DNA of 64,000 bases, from NCBI GenBank assembly GCA_949316495.1, contig OX439010.1:6302001-6366000 (forward strand). The letters are read 5' to 3'. Every line of letters starts with the position of its first letter. Position 1 is the stretch's first letter. Made by a program: the position numbers and the translations under genes. The notes under the pieces are model-generated. The model did no database searches, was not told where the DNA came from, and was given only the letters and a program-made list of their open reading frames with translations. Positions 1-15,216 of the stretch are shown piece after piece. This DNA comes from Amphiduros pacificus (lineage: Eukaryota > Annelida > Polychaeta > Phyllodocida > Hesionidae).

Positions 1-247
1 TTTAATTCCACTGTCTTTCAAAATGTTAAATGTGTTTATTTGTTTTCATGCACAAGAAAAAGTCCCGACCACTCTCTTAGTATTAACCTATATAAAAGTA
101 AGTGATATTGCCCTGGCTGCCTGTGGTGGAGGTCGAGAGACATGTGTGACCTAATTCCCACACCTTAACCCTGTATCTGCACCCTGCAGTGTTGAAATTC
201 AAAACTGCTATAAATTTGTCACATGTACACTGTCACAACACTGCAAC

Positions 248-412
248 CAGGGGCGGATCCAGGATTTTTTAAGCCGGGGGAGGGAGGGGGGCTCAAATGT
301 GCTAAAGTAAGTGGCTCCAGTCCCATAAAGTAAGGGGCTCCAGTCCCATAAAGTAAGAGGCTCCAGTTCCCAAAAGCTCCCTAGCCACAGACCCCTCCTG
401 GATCTGCCACTG
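248..412. mobile_element. Short non-autonomous DNA transposon (MITE-like, hAT-like ends)
   Basis: The ends are imperfect inverted repeats of 17 bp: CAGGGGCGGATCCAGGA on the left and the complement of CAGTGGCAGATCCAGGA on the right (15 of 17 match). The interior is about 130 bp, has no open frame, and carries two to three copies of a 25-bp unit with the core GGCTCCAGTCCCATAAAGTA. CAGNGGCG-type termini are common in hAT-derived elements. I could not find a matching 8-bp target duplication, so the superfamily is uncertain. Confidence 0.5.
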
Positions 413-659
413 GCTACACATGTGGGCTGTGTGACGTAAAGTGTTTACACATTGGCCCTCGTCGCCTCCGTTCGCTTATAGTATACTGGTCTGTAAGAAC
501 AGAGCCTTTCTTATAACATAGATTTCCCTCTCTGTCTTAGACCCTGTATACAAAAAAACAAATTAATAGCTGCAACATAATTTTCTATTGAAAAATGACA
601 TAGATTAAGAAGAAAAAAACACCTTCTGATCATATTATAGAGGTAATAATTGTGAAATA

Positions 660-842
660 GGAAATGGTGTCTTTATGAACCTTTCCAGCACCAATGTCCG
701 TATCAGACGTTGGAGCCTTTGTACCAGTGTGATAGCAATGCTGGCAGCAGTGGGATTCGAACCCACCACCTCTCTATACTGATATATGTAAGTAAGGCGC
801 AGATCCATGGCTCTATCATCTGTGCCAGTGAGGGTGGTCATG
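660..842 (-). mobile_element. tRNA-derived SINE, family B, copy 1
   Basis: On the minus strand a tRNA-like head (Pol III B box GGGTTCGAATCCC near 747-760) is followed by a body and an end whose complement is GAAATGGTGTCTTTATGA. The same head, body and 3' end recur at 34738-34881 and 58042-58232, which defines a second SINE family of about 190 bp. Target duplications are not clear, so this copy is probably old. Confidence 0.6.
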
Positions 843-1822
843 AAGTAAACAACACAAGACGTCCATTAAAATGGAATGGTTGGTACTTTTTATCCCACTT
901 TAAAACTGCTGTACAAGGGTAATAAAACTGTGTTAAATTAAAAACGGATTGTCAAGACAATTGGTTGAATTGTTGACACTTGAATAGTTCTGAATAAGAT
1001 CACTTCTGTTTGGTAAATGGAAATGAACCAGTTACCAGAATGATCAACACACCATATACCTCCCGATTGAAGTACAACAATGAGTGTAAAATGCCATCTT
1101 GAGCACTAAACATCTTTAGCCGCACCCCATAACTTTATCTAGGTCAGAGTTTGGGAGGCAGAGGTAATCCAATGTTGCAACCAAGCTTGGACACAAAGTT
1201 ATCTCAAATCATCCCTGTGATGTGGTCATCACCTCTCTCTGTGGGGTATCTTTTGCAAATTGGCACCTCCTGGTGTATTTTAAGATGTAATGCATGATAA
1301 TCAAAGGTTGAAGAGAGCTTTAGTCTGTATGGACACCGTGGCATGGGGAGTGAGTGGATGGTGTCAAGTGTCAGAGTGGCCCTCTCTAGGTCAGATGATC
1401 AAGAGATTTCTATGCTATGTGCCAGAAGAAAGAATGTTCCACAAAAAGTATTACTTAAATTGTTTTTAAAAAATGGTGGTGTATTATTTCAGAGCGTATT
1501 ATTTCAGTATCCTGATGATCATCATGGTGATAATCAAGCGAGTGAGCTCCCTATATCATAAGTTTGAGGAGGCTGTGTGGGGTGAGCATATTACATGATT
1601 CCAGACCAGAGAGTGTGGAGATCAAGACAATTTCTACACTGGGGAATGATGAGAAGGAACCAAAAGAGACAGTGTGACAGAGTCAAGATAAAAATCAATC
1701 TCATGCCAAGTGGCCGGTCTCCGCAGAAACGACCAAAAATCTTATAATGATTAAGGACACATGATAGAGACATTTAAAAGTCTAAATGCAAAATATATGA
1801 ATCTCAATGGAAATATGCAAAC
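843..1822. other. No gene recognised
   Basis: About 1 kb of AT-rich unique sequence. Short open frames are present but lack splice context and biased codon use. I see no RNA gene or repeat. Confidence 0.6.
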
Positions 1823-2169
1823 TTTAAGCTTTGTTTTTGTTTGTTTGTTTGTTTGGGGTTTTACATCACTTTCAACATTATTTCAGTCATTTCGTGATGA
1901 GACCTACTTGTAGCAGATATAGTGCTGCCTCACTGAATTGTCATGTCGCAGGTCCTTGACATGACAACCCGCCCGGTCACAGATTTACAAGGACAACGGG
2001 TTAATCCTTTAGGCACGGGCCTCAGCTCATGTGTGAAATTGTATCATGAGTTCAATCTCGGCACGGCCGGGATTCGAACCCACGACCTTTGGATCACCAC
2101 AGAGGAACTGGTGCTAATAAGCTGGCGCTCTAACCAACTGCGCCACGGCCCGTGGCCTTTAAGCTTTGT
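1823..2169 (-). mobile_element. tRNA-derived SINE, family A, full-length with target duplication
   Basis: The element proper spans about 1835-2157. Read on the minus strand it begins GGCCACGGGCCGTGGCGCAG, with an A box (TGGCGCAGTTGG) and a B box (GGTTCGAATCC) of a tRNA promoter. A central domain of about 200 bp follows, then a tail GATGTAAAACCCCAAAC and CAAA repeats. It is flanked by a perfect 12-bp duplication, TTTAAGCTTTGT, at 1823-1834 and 2158-2169, which proves insertion by target-primed reverse transcription. This is the reference copy for at least ten more in the window. Confidence 0.9.
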
Positions 2170-2430
2170 ATCTGTGAGAATTCTTGTTCTGAGGGTTTTG
2201 TTTCAGCTCTCAATGTTTATTTTGGTCCAACTTTTCATCTGCCATTCTACTTCCATTGTAAATAATCTCGACACTAAGACCTTTGAAATCTGGAATCAGG
2301 GAATAATATCCATCGATCAATTGAATGGCTATGCCATTTAATTGCAATTTAATCAGAGGACGTTATGAAATAAACAATTCATTTTCCACAGAATTATTTT
2401 TTTTTAAATATAGGATTACCTAAAAGTAAT
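2170..2430. other. No gene recognised
   Basis: AT-rich unique spacer between a SINE and a tandem array. Nothing supported. Confidence 0.5.
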
Positions 2431-2747
2431 TAGCAACGTCCACCCTTTACGTCGTATGTTCAGCCACGTGCACTGTCAGTATTGCACATTCAGCTACATG
2501 CACCTTCCATGCAGCAGACCTAGCTACATGCACCATTCATGCTGCAAGCATAGCCACGTGCATCTTCCATGCTGAAGATTTAGCCATATGCACCCTCCAT
2601 GTCGAAGACTTAGCCACATGCACCCTCCACATCACTTAGAACCGTGCACCCTCCTTGTCACAGACTTAGCTACATGCACTCTCCATGCTACAGAATTAGC
2701 CACGTGCACCCTCCACGCCACAGACTTAGCCAAACGCACCCTTCACA
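2431..2747. repeat. Degenerate ~30-bp minisatellite, about 10 copies
   Basis: The unit has the core ACATGCACCCTCCATGC followed by TACAGACTTAGC. Copies differ at many positions and in length, so the array is old and not being homogenised. It contains several CACGTG and ACATGC words. Confidence 0.85.
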
Positions 2748-2821
2748 TTTTTCTTGTTTTCTCATAAATGAAGTTTTTCGATTTTCTATACAAAAGCGGT
2801 GTGTTATATGTTCTGCATATA

Positions 2822-3117
2822 TCAATTCTTTGGTTTTGGTTTGGTTCGTTTGGGGTTTTACATCACCTTCAACAAATGAGACCTACTTGTAGCAGATATA
2901 GTGCGTCCTCACTGAATTGTCATGTAGCAGGTCCTTGACATGATAACCCAACCCTTAAGGCACTGGCCTAAGCCCATGTGTGAAATTGTATCATGATTTC
3001 AATCTCGGCACGGGCGGCGATTGAACCCACGACCATTGGATCAACACAGAGGAACTTGTGCAAATAAGCTGGCACTTTAACCAACTGCGCCACGACCCAT
3101 GGCCTTCAATTCTTTGG
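2822..3117 (-). mobile_element. SINE family A with internal deletions and intact target duplication
   Basis: Same orientation as the copy 700 bp upstream. A perfect 12-bp duplication, TCAATTCTTTGG, lies at 2822-2833 and 3106-3117. Compared with the 1835-2157 copy it lacks a block in the 3' domain and most of the CCGGTCACAGATTTACAAGG block. The tRNA-like head is mutated (GGCGATTGAACCC in place of the B box). Confidence 0.88.
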
Positions 3118-4696
3118 ACATGGATAAGAAATATAAATGTAAAATGGTACTGGTATTTTATTGGCATTTTTTCATCTATTCCAGAAATCAATTAGATGAT
3201 TATCATGAAACCTAAATAACAAAAGAGATTTGAATGCGCAAAATCCAATAAAGTTTGAAGAAAAACGATATACAGGCCGACAACAATCGACCTTGATTCT
3301 ATTTGCATCCTTCATTTTGATTTTCCTTCCCGATTAGATCATTAGATTATGTCATGTAGCAATATCATATATCTTCACTTGTGGCCTTCAGGCTGGATAT
3401 ATGGAATATGCTCCATTTTTACAGGAAAATGCCCAACCGTAGTTATGTGGTCAACAATAATAAATATCGAGAATAATCTGATAAAAGCAGGAAACAATAT
3501 ATAGCGACATGAATCGCTATGGGAAACATATAGAGATTGCCCTCTCGTCTCGCAGGAAAGAATGGAATATTTCTTTTGCTCCACGTCCCTGAATTATTAA
3601 TGACTCATCACTAAAGTGGTTTAAAAGACAACCTGTGTCCCAAATGCCGAAACTCTTGAACAGAAATCTGTATTCCTGAATTGCTCTGTGTCGTCCTTGA
3701 GGATAACCGGATTTTCTCCATTGGCACATTGACAATAAAACAGTAAAAAAAACATCATTCTCGGCAGGCTTAACACCATTACCATCTCATCCATAAATCA
3801 ACATATCTAACTATGAAAAGGCAGAGTTATCAGATATTAAATAGAGGTTATAATGACTAGAGTTCAGCCTCTTAGAGATATATGGGTGTGTCTTGCCAGA
3901 CGGGAAGACGAGTCCGTTCCCCCGGCCAGTAACTTGTTTATGGGAATGAACTCAATATGGTTTTACCAGCATTCAGATCACAGGTCACCGGTGTTATTTA
4001 TAAATTTGGTTCTGGTGCCAACTCCGTCGGGGGAGGTTCACAAAAATAATGGGCCAATACCAAATCGTCCCCCTTTTTATCTGCCATTCATTTTCAATAA
4101 TGATTTATAAACCTCGGTCGGTCTGGCAGTGGTGCTCAAACTTTGATAATGCATCTCTGAAAAAGTCATCCAGTTTGATTATTGCAGAATAGTAGCAAAT
4201 TTTATTTTTGATATGTAAACTTTTCCATTTGATATACATTTGGGATTGTCATGGCAGAATTCTCATGAGATATTCTTAGATAGATATTGTTCAAGACCCT
4301 TATAGAAGGAGGAAGTTTAGAATTCTGTTACTATCTGGATGCACATTTGTTATATCAAATTGGGTTGGATATATCTGAGCTATGGGTTCCTCGAATATGA
4401 AAAAAATAACAATGTGAAGTATTAGCCGCCTTAGAAAAAAATGGAGAACATATTTCTAAAACTCAGATTATTTTTATTCCATTTTGAATTATTTATAATG
4501 CAACAATGGATTAACATTACATATTGCTGTAGATTGTACAGTATTGTAATAATACAGTACACAAATCTATGATGTGACAGCGATGTATAATCTTGTTTTG
4601 GGTACGTTAGAAATTGCTGTAAAAATACATCATAAGTTGTATTTCGACAGTTACTTATTACAGTGTGAAGCACAGGTTGGAGTGAGAAATAATCCA
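3118..4696. other. No gene recognised
   Basis: About 1.6 kb of unique sequence. Open frames of 60-90 codons on both strands show no recognisable domain and I treat them as chance. Nothing else supported. Confidence 0.55.
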
Positions 4697-4722
4697 GCAA
4701 CAGATTTCATCTTGATCATACC

Positions 4723-4778
4723 TCTCCCGATTGGGATCTCCCGATTGGGATCTCCCGATTGGGATCTCCCGATTGGGA
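4723..4778. repeat. Four tandem copies of a 14-bp unit
   Basis: CTCCCGATTGGGAT is repeated four times with one change at the end. Each unit has CCC and GGG arms around GATT and can fold on itself. The array abuts the B box of a tRNA-like sequence on the minus strand. Confidence 0.9.
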
Positions 4779-4826
4779 ATCAAACACATGACCTATGGCA
4801 TAGGTGGCATTCTACTAACTGAACAA
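4768..4826 (-). mobile_element. tRNA-like SINE head or tRNA pseudogene
   Basis: On the minus strand, CAGTTAGTAGAATGCC resembles an A box region and GTGTTTGATTCCC resembles a B box, about 35 bp apart. There is no complete cloverleaf. This is probably the head of a SINE whose body lies toward 4600-4720; the family is not determined. Confidence 0.45.
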
Positions 4827-5430
4827 CTTTCTACTCTCCTACCCAAGTAAAACATGTAATCAGATAAATTAACTATATACTGGCGCTATTTATATTGGAA
4901 TACCTCTTTCAAAATACTACAAAATGTTATAAACAGAAAGGAAACAAAACATTGGGCCAACCGATTTGTAACGAAACAAGCAGTCTCAAGATCAAGTCTT
5001 TTGGGATTCAAGGTCAAGTTATCCTCTATAAACAACTTTCCGAAATGTGCCCAGTATCCATTGTCTGTGTTTTGTGTAAAAACCGTGTTTTATTGAGTCG
5101 ATTTCTCTTTGCTCTTTTAATAGCATGGCCGTGGTTCATACTGTACGCCATGTTATTGGTGTAAATCATAAGATATCTATCTCAAACTGAATTTCACCTA
5201 AAAGGAATAAGATGAAAAGAGGAAGCGAGACAGAATACAGCTCAAGTTATCACATAAGTTTAATATATATATACACTCAACCCAAGGAGCTTTTATATGT
5301 ATAAGATGTTATTCTGATATTCATTATGGACGTGGGGAATTATGCATTTTATATCTTACTGCTTCCGTATGCATTAGGCGACACTCACTTCCAATGAGTA
5401 AGCAACCTCCTCGGAGATGGGGCTAATTTG
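4827..5430. other. No gene recognised
   Basis: Unique AT-rich DNA. One ATG-led 89-codon frame (4895-5164) ends in a hydrophobic stretch but shows no homology that I recognise and has no splice or codon support. Confidence 0.5.
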
Positions 5431-5456
5431 AATAATAGCTGTGCCGAGAAGCCGGC
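5431..5456. repeat. Copy 1 of a dispersed direct repeat (mate at 5794-5820)
   Basis: AATAGCTGTGCCGAGAAGCC plus GGC recurs at 5797-5819 with one mismatch (G to C). The second copy directly abuts the 12-bp array. Confidence 0.8.
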
Positions 5457-5793
5457 GATGATGGGTCCAGGCTGGTTCAGGTGTGAATGTGAGTAGCTTA
5501 TATGCCATCAAGCCCATATCAGTAACAGTAATACAGATATAAAAGAATAAAGAGACACTAGAGGTCGCTGCGGGCGCAGGACATTAATTCATTACATAAG
5601 GCTCTAATGAGTTTCTATTGGTGTTATTTCTTCTTAATCAAATTCCATTGATCGTGAAAAGATAGGGGTAATTGTATTTTTCTTTATTCTATTAATAGTT
5701 TCATATCATAGACAAAGCCAAACAATTTGGAATAAAAAAGAAAACCATGACATGCATTGAATTTAAATATGTTAAACATATCAAACTTTGATT

Positions 5794-5820
5794 CATAATA
5801 GCTGTCCCGAGAAGCCGGCA
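5794..5820. repeat. Copy 2 of the dispersed direct repeat, at the edge of the array
   Basis: Matches 5431-5456 and stops exactly where the ATCATATTTGAC array begins. This suggests that the array grew, or was inserted, at this sequence. Confidence 0.8.
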
Positions 5821-6026
5821 TCATATTTGACAACATATTTGACATCATATTTGACATCATATTTGACATCATATTTGACATCATATTTGACATCATATTT
5901 GACAACATATTTGACATCATATTTGACATCATATTTGACATCATATTTGACATCATATTTGACATCATATTTGACATCATATTTGACATCATATTTGACA
6001 TCATATTTGACATCATATTTGACATA
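5820..6026. repeat. 12-bp minisatellite, about 17 copies
   Basis: The unit is ATCATATTTGAC, nearly perfect, with two units carrying AAC for ATC. Because 12 is divisible by three the array is open in several frames on both strands (for example YLTS or MMSN repeats). I do not read these as coding. Confidence 0.95.
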
Positions 6027-6466
6027 CATTCTTCTTACGATAAACAGGTTTTATATTCAAAATAACCACCTCTTTATGTTTCTATGAAATTTACCCTTTT
6101 TCTTCTATTACATATCCTCAGTTATGCTCAAAGCTACATCATAACATATCATTTGAAATGTATCTCGTGACCCAAAAAAATACCTACAAGTTATCATGAC
6201 TCATTTGTGTGCTTTGAGGAATAACGATTGATGTCAAAAGCACAAAATAATCCCACGTCAAGTAGATAGCTTTGGCCATACGTTTTGAGGAAATAACATA
6301 TAATTTATTCTAACATGGGAACTACAGGGAATGCGTTTTCTGTGTGTCGATGGTTTGTCGATTGAGATAAGCGCCTCTTATCGCAGGGCATAAAGAAAGT
6401 TGTATCTTTATAGGAGCAAACTATCTCTTCTTCACTACAGAAAGAGGCACAAGTGGTATGCATACG
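6027..6466. other. No gene recognised
   Basis: Unique sequence between the 12-bp array and the CTCF-type site. Nothing supported. Confidence 0.5.
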
Positions 6467-6480
6467 CCACCAGGGGGCAC
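6467..6480 (+). promoter_or_regulatory. CTCF-type site (perfect consensus)
   Basis: CCACCAGGGGGCAC matches the bilaterian CTCF core CCASYAGRKGGCRS at 14 of 14 positions. It stands alone in AT-rich DNA. Occupancy is inferred from the motif only. Confidence 0.5.
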
Positions 6481-7786
6481 TGTGTATTCAGCAGGGCCTG
6501 AGCTACTCTCAGACTGCATCAAGCAGGCAATAGCTCAATATACACTCTGACATGTAGAGTACTTAATGGGGGATTTATCCTGTCTCTGGTTTCATCCAAC
6601 CACTGGCTTATGCAGAGAACTAGGACAATTTGCTTGTACAGCATTTCATCATCATGGCATTTAGGTTCCCTTCATATTTCACGGGAAACCTTTGCAGATA
6701 AGATAATGGGAGACGTTGTATGCTTCCATCAGTTATTTTGTTTACATTTAACCCCATTTGAAGTTTTTTATGAAGTAAACTTTGGAAATATAAATGTTTT
6801 TGTATATATTTGCATGAAACTAAACTATCATTTAACATAGATGTATAAGAGAATTAGAAATATGTAGACCTAAAGAATATTTTTTACATATCATAGGTAT
6901 CATTGTTTGTGGGGGTGTAAAAAAGGAATCTCCAATTTAAAAAAAACTAGATTAGAGATGAACAAGCCCAATTATTATGTCTGTGCCAAGTGCTATCGCC
7001 ATAACTCTCTGCATGTAGTTTATCATTCATTATTAATCATATTAGCATTAAAGCACCATAAAGCTTAATGCCCGAGATCCTTCAAAATTAGAAAAAGAGG
7101 TAAAATATGGTTATAACTTGGATGATGGAATGTAACAAAGAAATAGCACCTAAGCTTGATCGAGTACCAGTATTTGTAGTAAATGATTTTTACTCAAACT
7201 ATATCGTTGTATTATCTGGACGAGAAGGCCACTTAAGAACGCGACAAATGAGTCTTGAAGTAAAAATATCTCTTTATTTTTCATAGTAATCTTTCCAAAT
7301 GAGGGCTTTGAGAGATAGAACATGCTACATAAATCAAAACTTAGTGTCGTATCACAAACACATATATGGGAGAATGAGTCATTGTATGAAAAGCTAGGAG
7401 TCCAACCCATTATTGGATGGGTATTTTACTCTGAAATCAAATAGAACTTGCTATTCAGTCAGATAAACTATGGAAATAAAATGTATGGTCTCTTATGGAC
7501 GCTTTTTCTCTCGATATTTTATATCCCTGATAACCAACTTTGACCCAGGGGCTGAAACATGTTTTTGTGTGATTTAGCACACACCGTTTATAATTCCTAC
7601 CCGTTGAAATGTTATATTTTAAACATAGGAAAAAACATTAAATATCCCTATTTACTAGTGTATGACGTCATAGCTTCCCAAACGTGTACTTGGGAGTGAG
7701 TGAGTGAGTGCTCTCTGGTGACAGATTATGTGAGAGAACTACTTTCTTTTCATGCACAATAGGAAGAGTTGCAACCTTTCACTTAA
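6481..7786. other. No gene recognised
   Basis: AT-rich unique DNA. An 86-codon minus frame (7150-7410) has no recognisable features. Confidence 0.5.
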
Positions 7787-7860
7787 TAATAATAATAATG
7801 ATAATAATAAAACTTGTATAGCGCATTTACCAAACCTAAGTCTGCTCAAAGCTTGTGCAG
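7787..7860 (-). mobile_element. 3' end of a SINE or LINE with (ATT)n tail, family C-like
   Basis: On the minus strand, GAGCAGACTTAGGTTTGG leads to GCGCTATACAAGTTTT and an (ATTATT)n tail. An AGCGCT...AAAT end with ATT repeats is a common 3' end of animal SINEs and their partner LINEs. The related text at 46243-46386 shares GAGCAGAC and AGCGCT. Confidence 0.5.
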
Positions 7861-9160
7861 CTATCTGTCACAAATTTGGGATTTAGGCCAGCAACCTCGA
7901 CTTTGGGCAGATATGTCTCACTTTTTCACAACTTGTGCAGCTGTCTTACATTCGTGTAGCTGTCTATTCAATATCATGATTTCACTTATGCAGGCCTCTT
8001 TGCACAAAGCTTAACAGGACCTCCATTGGCTCAATAATTAAGTCAATAATTAAGTCAAATTCCCGATGGTTGAAAACAAAGCTCTGTTGCAGAAATGAAT
8101 GAAATGAATGAAATGAGTAATTCTTACAACAAATCAATGAGTGAGTATTGCACTTTTCATAATGTGTATACAATGTAATCCATGACACAAACTGGCAAAA
8201 TAAAGCTGAGCTGAGGGTTGCTTTAGTGGCAACAACATTCCACCAGAGATGACATCAATCATCACCACAACTAAAATCAAGCCTTTCCTTGTTTTGTAGT
8301 CCGACGAATCAATCTTATAAATTTATTACGAAATCTTTTTCAAGGAATGGGGAGACAATAATATCATTTTGAAATTTGTGGTCATATCTAACAATTTAGA
8401 TGTAATAGTGCTGTACATTTTCAAGGCGCACATTTCAGGGCAGCAACATACATGAGGTATGTGTTAAAAATGTTCATAAATCTGTTATTTGTGACACAGA
8501 GCAAATTGTTGAGAGCTGAATTTAAGTTACATGTCACTTTAATACCATGTTGAACCCTACAAAATTATCACATTGGAATTTTTTAAAAAAACATTTGTTT
8601 TGTTGATTCATTGTGGCTATGGCAGCAACTTTATAATGTCATGGAAACCATTGTGACATCATGAATCACTTTATATTGCCAGCTCAGTTCATAAAATGAA
8701 CTTTGAGAAGAATGAGATGAATTTGTCCAACAGCTTACACTGGCTGACAACTGAATAGAATAGCACAGGAATAGGTTCAAGATCATGTAATTGCACCAGG
8801 CGTCACGATATAGTATCAGTTTTAACCCCGACAAATATCTACTATTACAGAATTATTCCGCAAGTCTGGAAGAAAGAATGTCAATATTCTAGTCACATCA
8901 ATTGTTAATTCCACAAATTGATCATGACTGAGTTAAGGCATTTCACATTTTTGAACCAAATTTATATTAGATCCAAAAAGAGACTGTTGTTGGCATATCT
9001 AACTTTTTTCCTTATCTCCTGGAGGTGACCCACTCAGTTATATGTCTTAAAGGCTCTGTTAACCTGCCAATAACCCCTAAAGTCTGATCGAGTTTGTTAT
9101 TTGAGAACGGATTCTCACATAGCAATGAACAATGTGGGAGAAAAGGTGGAGAGTTCTACT
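7861..9160. other. No gene recognised
   Basis: Unique AT-rich DNA with a few short duplications (GTCAATAATTAA twice near 8040; GAAATGAAT three times near 8094). No gene signal. Confidence 0.5.
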
Positions 9161-9190
9161 TCCGGTCACATGGCTTCCGGTCACCTTGAC
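9159..9190. promoter_or_regulatory. Twin ETS-like sites with a nuclear-receptor-like half site
   Basis: CTTCCGGTCAC occurs twice 14 bp apart, the first preceded by A to give the ETS core ACTTCCGG. TCACCTTGACC, which contains a nuclear-receptor-type half site, follows. The cluster is motif-based only. Confidence 0.3.
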
Positions 9191-12228
<3,038 letters not shown>

Positions 12229-13627
12229 TATCTACATGTATGCAGAGCTGGTTGTCATGTTGTTTCTTTCCAGCTATATTATCTACAGGTATGCAGAGCT
12301 GGTTGCCATATCTCTTTCCAGCTATACTATCTACATGTATGCAGAGCTGGTTGTCATATATCTGTCCAGCTATATTATCTACATTTATGCAGAGCTGGTT
12401 GTCATATCTCTTTCCAGCTATACTATCTACATGTATGCAGAGCTGGTTGTCATATATCTGTCGAGCTATACTATCTACATGTATGCAGAGCTGGTTGTCA
12501 CATATCTTTCCAGCTATATTATCTACATGTATGCAGAGCTGGTTGTCATATATCTTTCCAGCTATATTATCTACATGTATGCAGAGCTGGTTGTCATATA
12601 TCTTTCCAGCTATATTATCTACATGTATGCAGAGCTGGTTGTCATATCTCTTTCCAGCTATATTATCTACATGTATGCAGAGCTGGTTGCCATATCTCTT
12701 TCCAGCTATACTATCTACATGTATGCAGAGCTGGTTGTCATATATCTGTCCAGCTATACTATCTACATGTATGCAGAGCTGGTTGTCATATATCTTTCCA
12801 GCTATATTATCTACATTTATGCAGAGCTGGTTGTCATATCTCTTTCCAGCTATACTATCTACATGTATGCAGAGCTGGTTGTCATATATCTGTCGAGCTA
12901 TACTATCTACATGTATGCAGAGCTGGTTGTCACATATCTTTCCAGCTATATTATCTACATGTATGCAGAGCTGGTTGTCATATATCTTTCCAGCTATATT
13001 ATCTACATGTATGCAGAGCTGGTTGTCATATATCTTTCCAGCTATATTATCTACATGTATGCAGAGCTGGTTGTCATATATCTTTCCAGCTATACTATCT
13101 ACATGTATGCAGAGCTGGTTGTCATATATCTTTCCAGCTATATTATCTACATGTATGCAGAGCTGGTTGTCATATATCTTTCCAGCTATACTATCTACAT
13201 GTATGCAGAGCTGGTTGTCATATATCTTTCCAGCTATATTATCTACATGTATGCAGAGCTGGTTGTCATATATCTTTCCAGCTATACTATCTACATGTAT
13301 GCAGAGCTGGTTGTCATATATCTGTCCAGCTATATTATCTACATGTATGCAGAGCTGGTTGTCATATATCTTTCCAGCTATACTATCTACATGTATGCAG
13401 AGCTGGTTGTCATATATCTTTCCAGCTATATTATCTACATGTATGCAGAGCTGGTTGTCATATATCTTTCCAGCTATACTATCTACATGTATGCAGAGCT
13501 GGTTGTCATATATCTGTCCAGCTATATTATCTACATGTATGCAGAGCTGGTTGTCATATATCTTTCCAGCTATATTATCTACAGGTATGCAGAGCTGGTT
13601 GTTATATATCTGTCCAGCTTTATTATC
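12229..13627. repeat. 48-bp minisatellite, 29 copies, with higher-order structure
   Basis: The unit begins ATGCAGAGCTGGTTGTCATA and ends with CCAGCTATATTATCTACATGT. Unit starts run from 12240 (a 51-bp first unit) then every 48 bp from 12291 to 13587. Variant order shows that the block from 12387 recurs from 12819 (offset 432 bp, nine units). From about 13059 the units alternate between CTATACT and CTATATT types, giving a 96-bp dimer. No unit contains a stop in three of the frames, so 475-503-codon open frames exist on both strands. These follow from the period and are not evidence for a protein. Confidence 0.97.
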
Positions 13628-15216
13628 TTTTCCATACTGGTCCACTGATCATTGTTTCCTGTTAATACATTATGAGGTGTTATGATTGATGATTACATTG
13701 ACTCACAACCAGCCATGTGTTTGACGACGCATATTCCCTTGAATATAATAGAGTTCAAATCGAATATAATTTATTCAACTATTCAATGCCTTACCAACAG
13801 AGATTAAGTATTATTTGGCTGTAGTCTGGTAATGTGCAAATTAACTTTGAATTCATGTTGTGAATACGTAGCTTTGTTACGTATTTTTTCATAAAGAATA
13901 ACAATGTGAATCTACGACGTATTAAGTATGTTGTCAGTAGGTCATTCATCATCAAAGTACCATTTATGATGCTATATTTACAGGTACGTTGTAAATACAT
14001 AACTCTCTTATGTAGGTTTGATACATAGTTACGGCACGTTTTTACGACATCTGGAAAATACCACTTAACAATGTAATTTAATTACGTGAGAATTACATAA
14101 AATCTGTGCACTTATTTGAATGATTTTGATCTTGTTCTTCGCGTGAAATATATTACATCAAATTTCCATAAACACAACATAAAATATTGATTCATTTTTT
14201 ATGATTCAAGTTTTGAATGTTTGATTGACATTAATTTTCAAATAAGAAATTCTTTTAAGAAGCAATTTCACATGTGAAGCACATGGCGGTTACTGCAAAG
14301 GCAGGTGACTCAATCCAAACTCCAACGTCTAACTGAAAAACATCCAGTTAAAGGTGTGTAATATATTTGATACATTTATATCAAATATAAACCCTAATAG
14401 AGTATGCAAAAATGTGGCTAAACATAGTAATAAAGTAACGCACATTTTAATGAACATATTGCAGGAGCCATGTGTTGTTGCTTTCTATTGTTAGCTGTAT
14501 TGTGATAAGTCTCATTTCAGGAATACCAATTCTGATCCATTGCATTCTATTTTGCCACCAATAAATAGTATGGGTCGTAGTTCTGTAGTTTATTGAACTG
14601 CTTTGTTTAGTAACTTGAATACGCACTACCAGAAGAATAAAGCCAATACCCATAGTGGTAAAGGTCTTGAGTTTCTGTTTGGTGTTTCCTATTTTCAGGT
14701 ATTTAAAATTCGAAATTGGCATATCCATGCGTTTATGATTCCAGATAAAAATGTTCAAAACAACGGAATATCAAATATGGTTGCAAGTGCTCAGATTATT
14801 GCGGGATTTCGTCCATTTCTTTCTGGTTCCTGTTTATCTTTGGTTCATATGCATTAGACCATGCCAATGAGCACATGTATGTCAAGCCAAGGCACATATA
14901 GTGCTAACTTGAGCTGCCAATTGAGCCAATCAATGAAAAAGTTAATCTTTCAGCTCTGTTGAGCAGGATGTTTACAAGAATTCTACTCCTGTGTGACTCA
15001 GATACCCCTGATGTGTTTCACTAAGTGTCCCGTTTAGTGTAGCCAGGTGGGCCACAAACACGTTTAATCAGTTGACTTGTGTATTGGAGGTGTCTATAGA
15101 AATATGATGCATGTCAAAAAGATTTCAAGTTGATCTTTGTGTGCTGGTGTCGATTAAGTTTGACTTATTCTGCTCTGTATGGACCTATGTGAATAGAAAT
15201 ATCCCTTTATGACCAT
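13628..15216. other. No gene recognised
   Basis: AT-rich unique DNA with several TACGT words at 13860-14090. No repeat boundary or exon that I can support. Confidence 0.5.

Noticed and set aside
12229-13627. CRISPR-like array
   Set aside because: The units are contiguous without unique spacers, and the DNA is animal.
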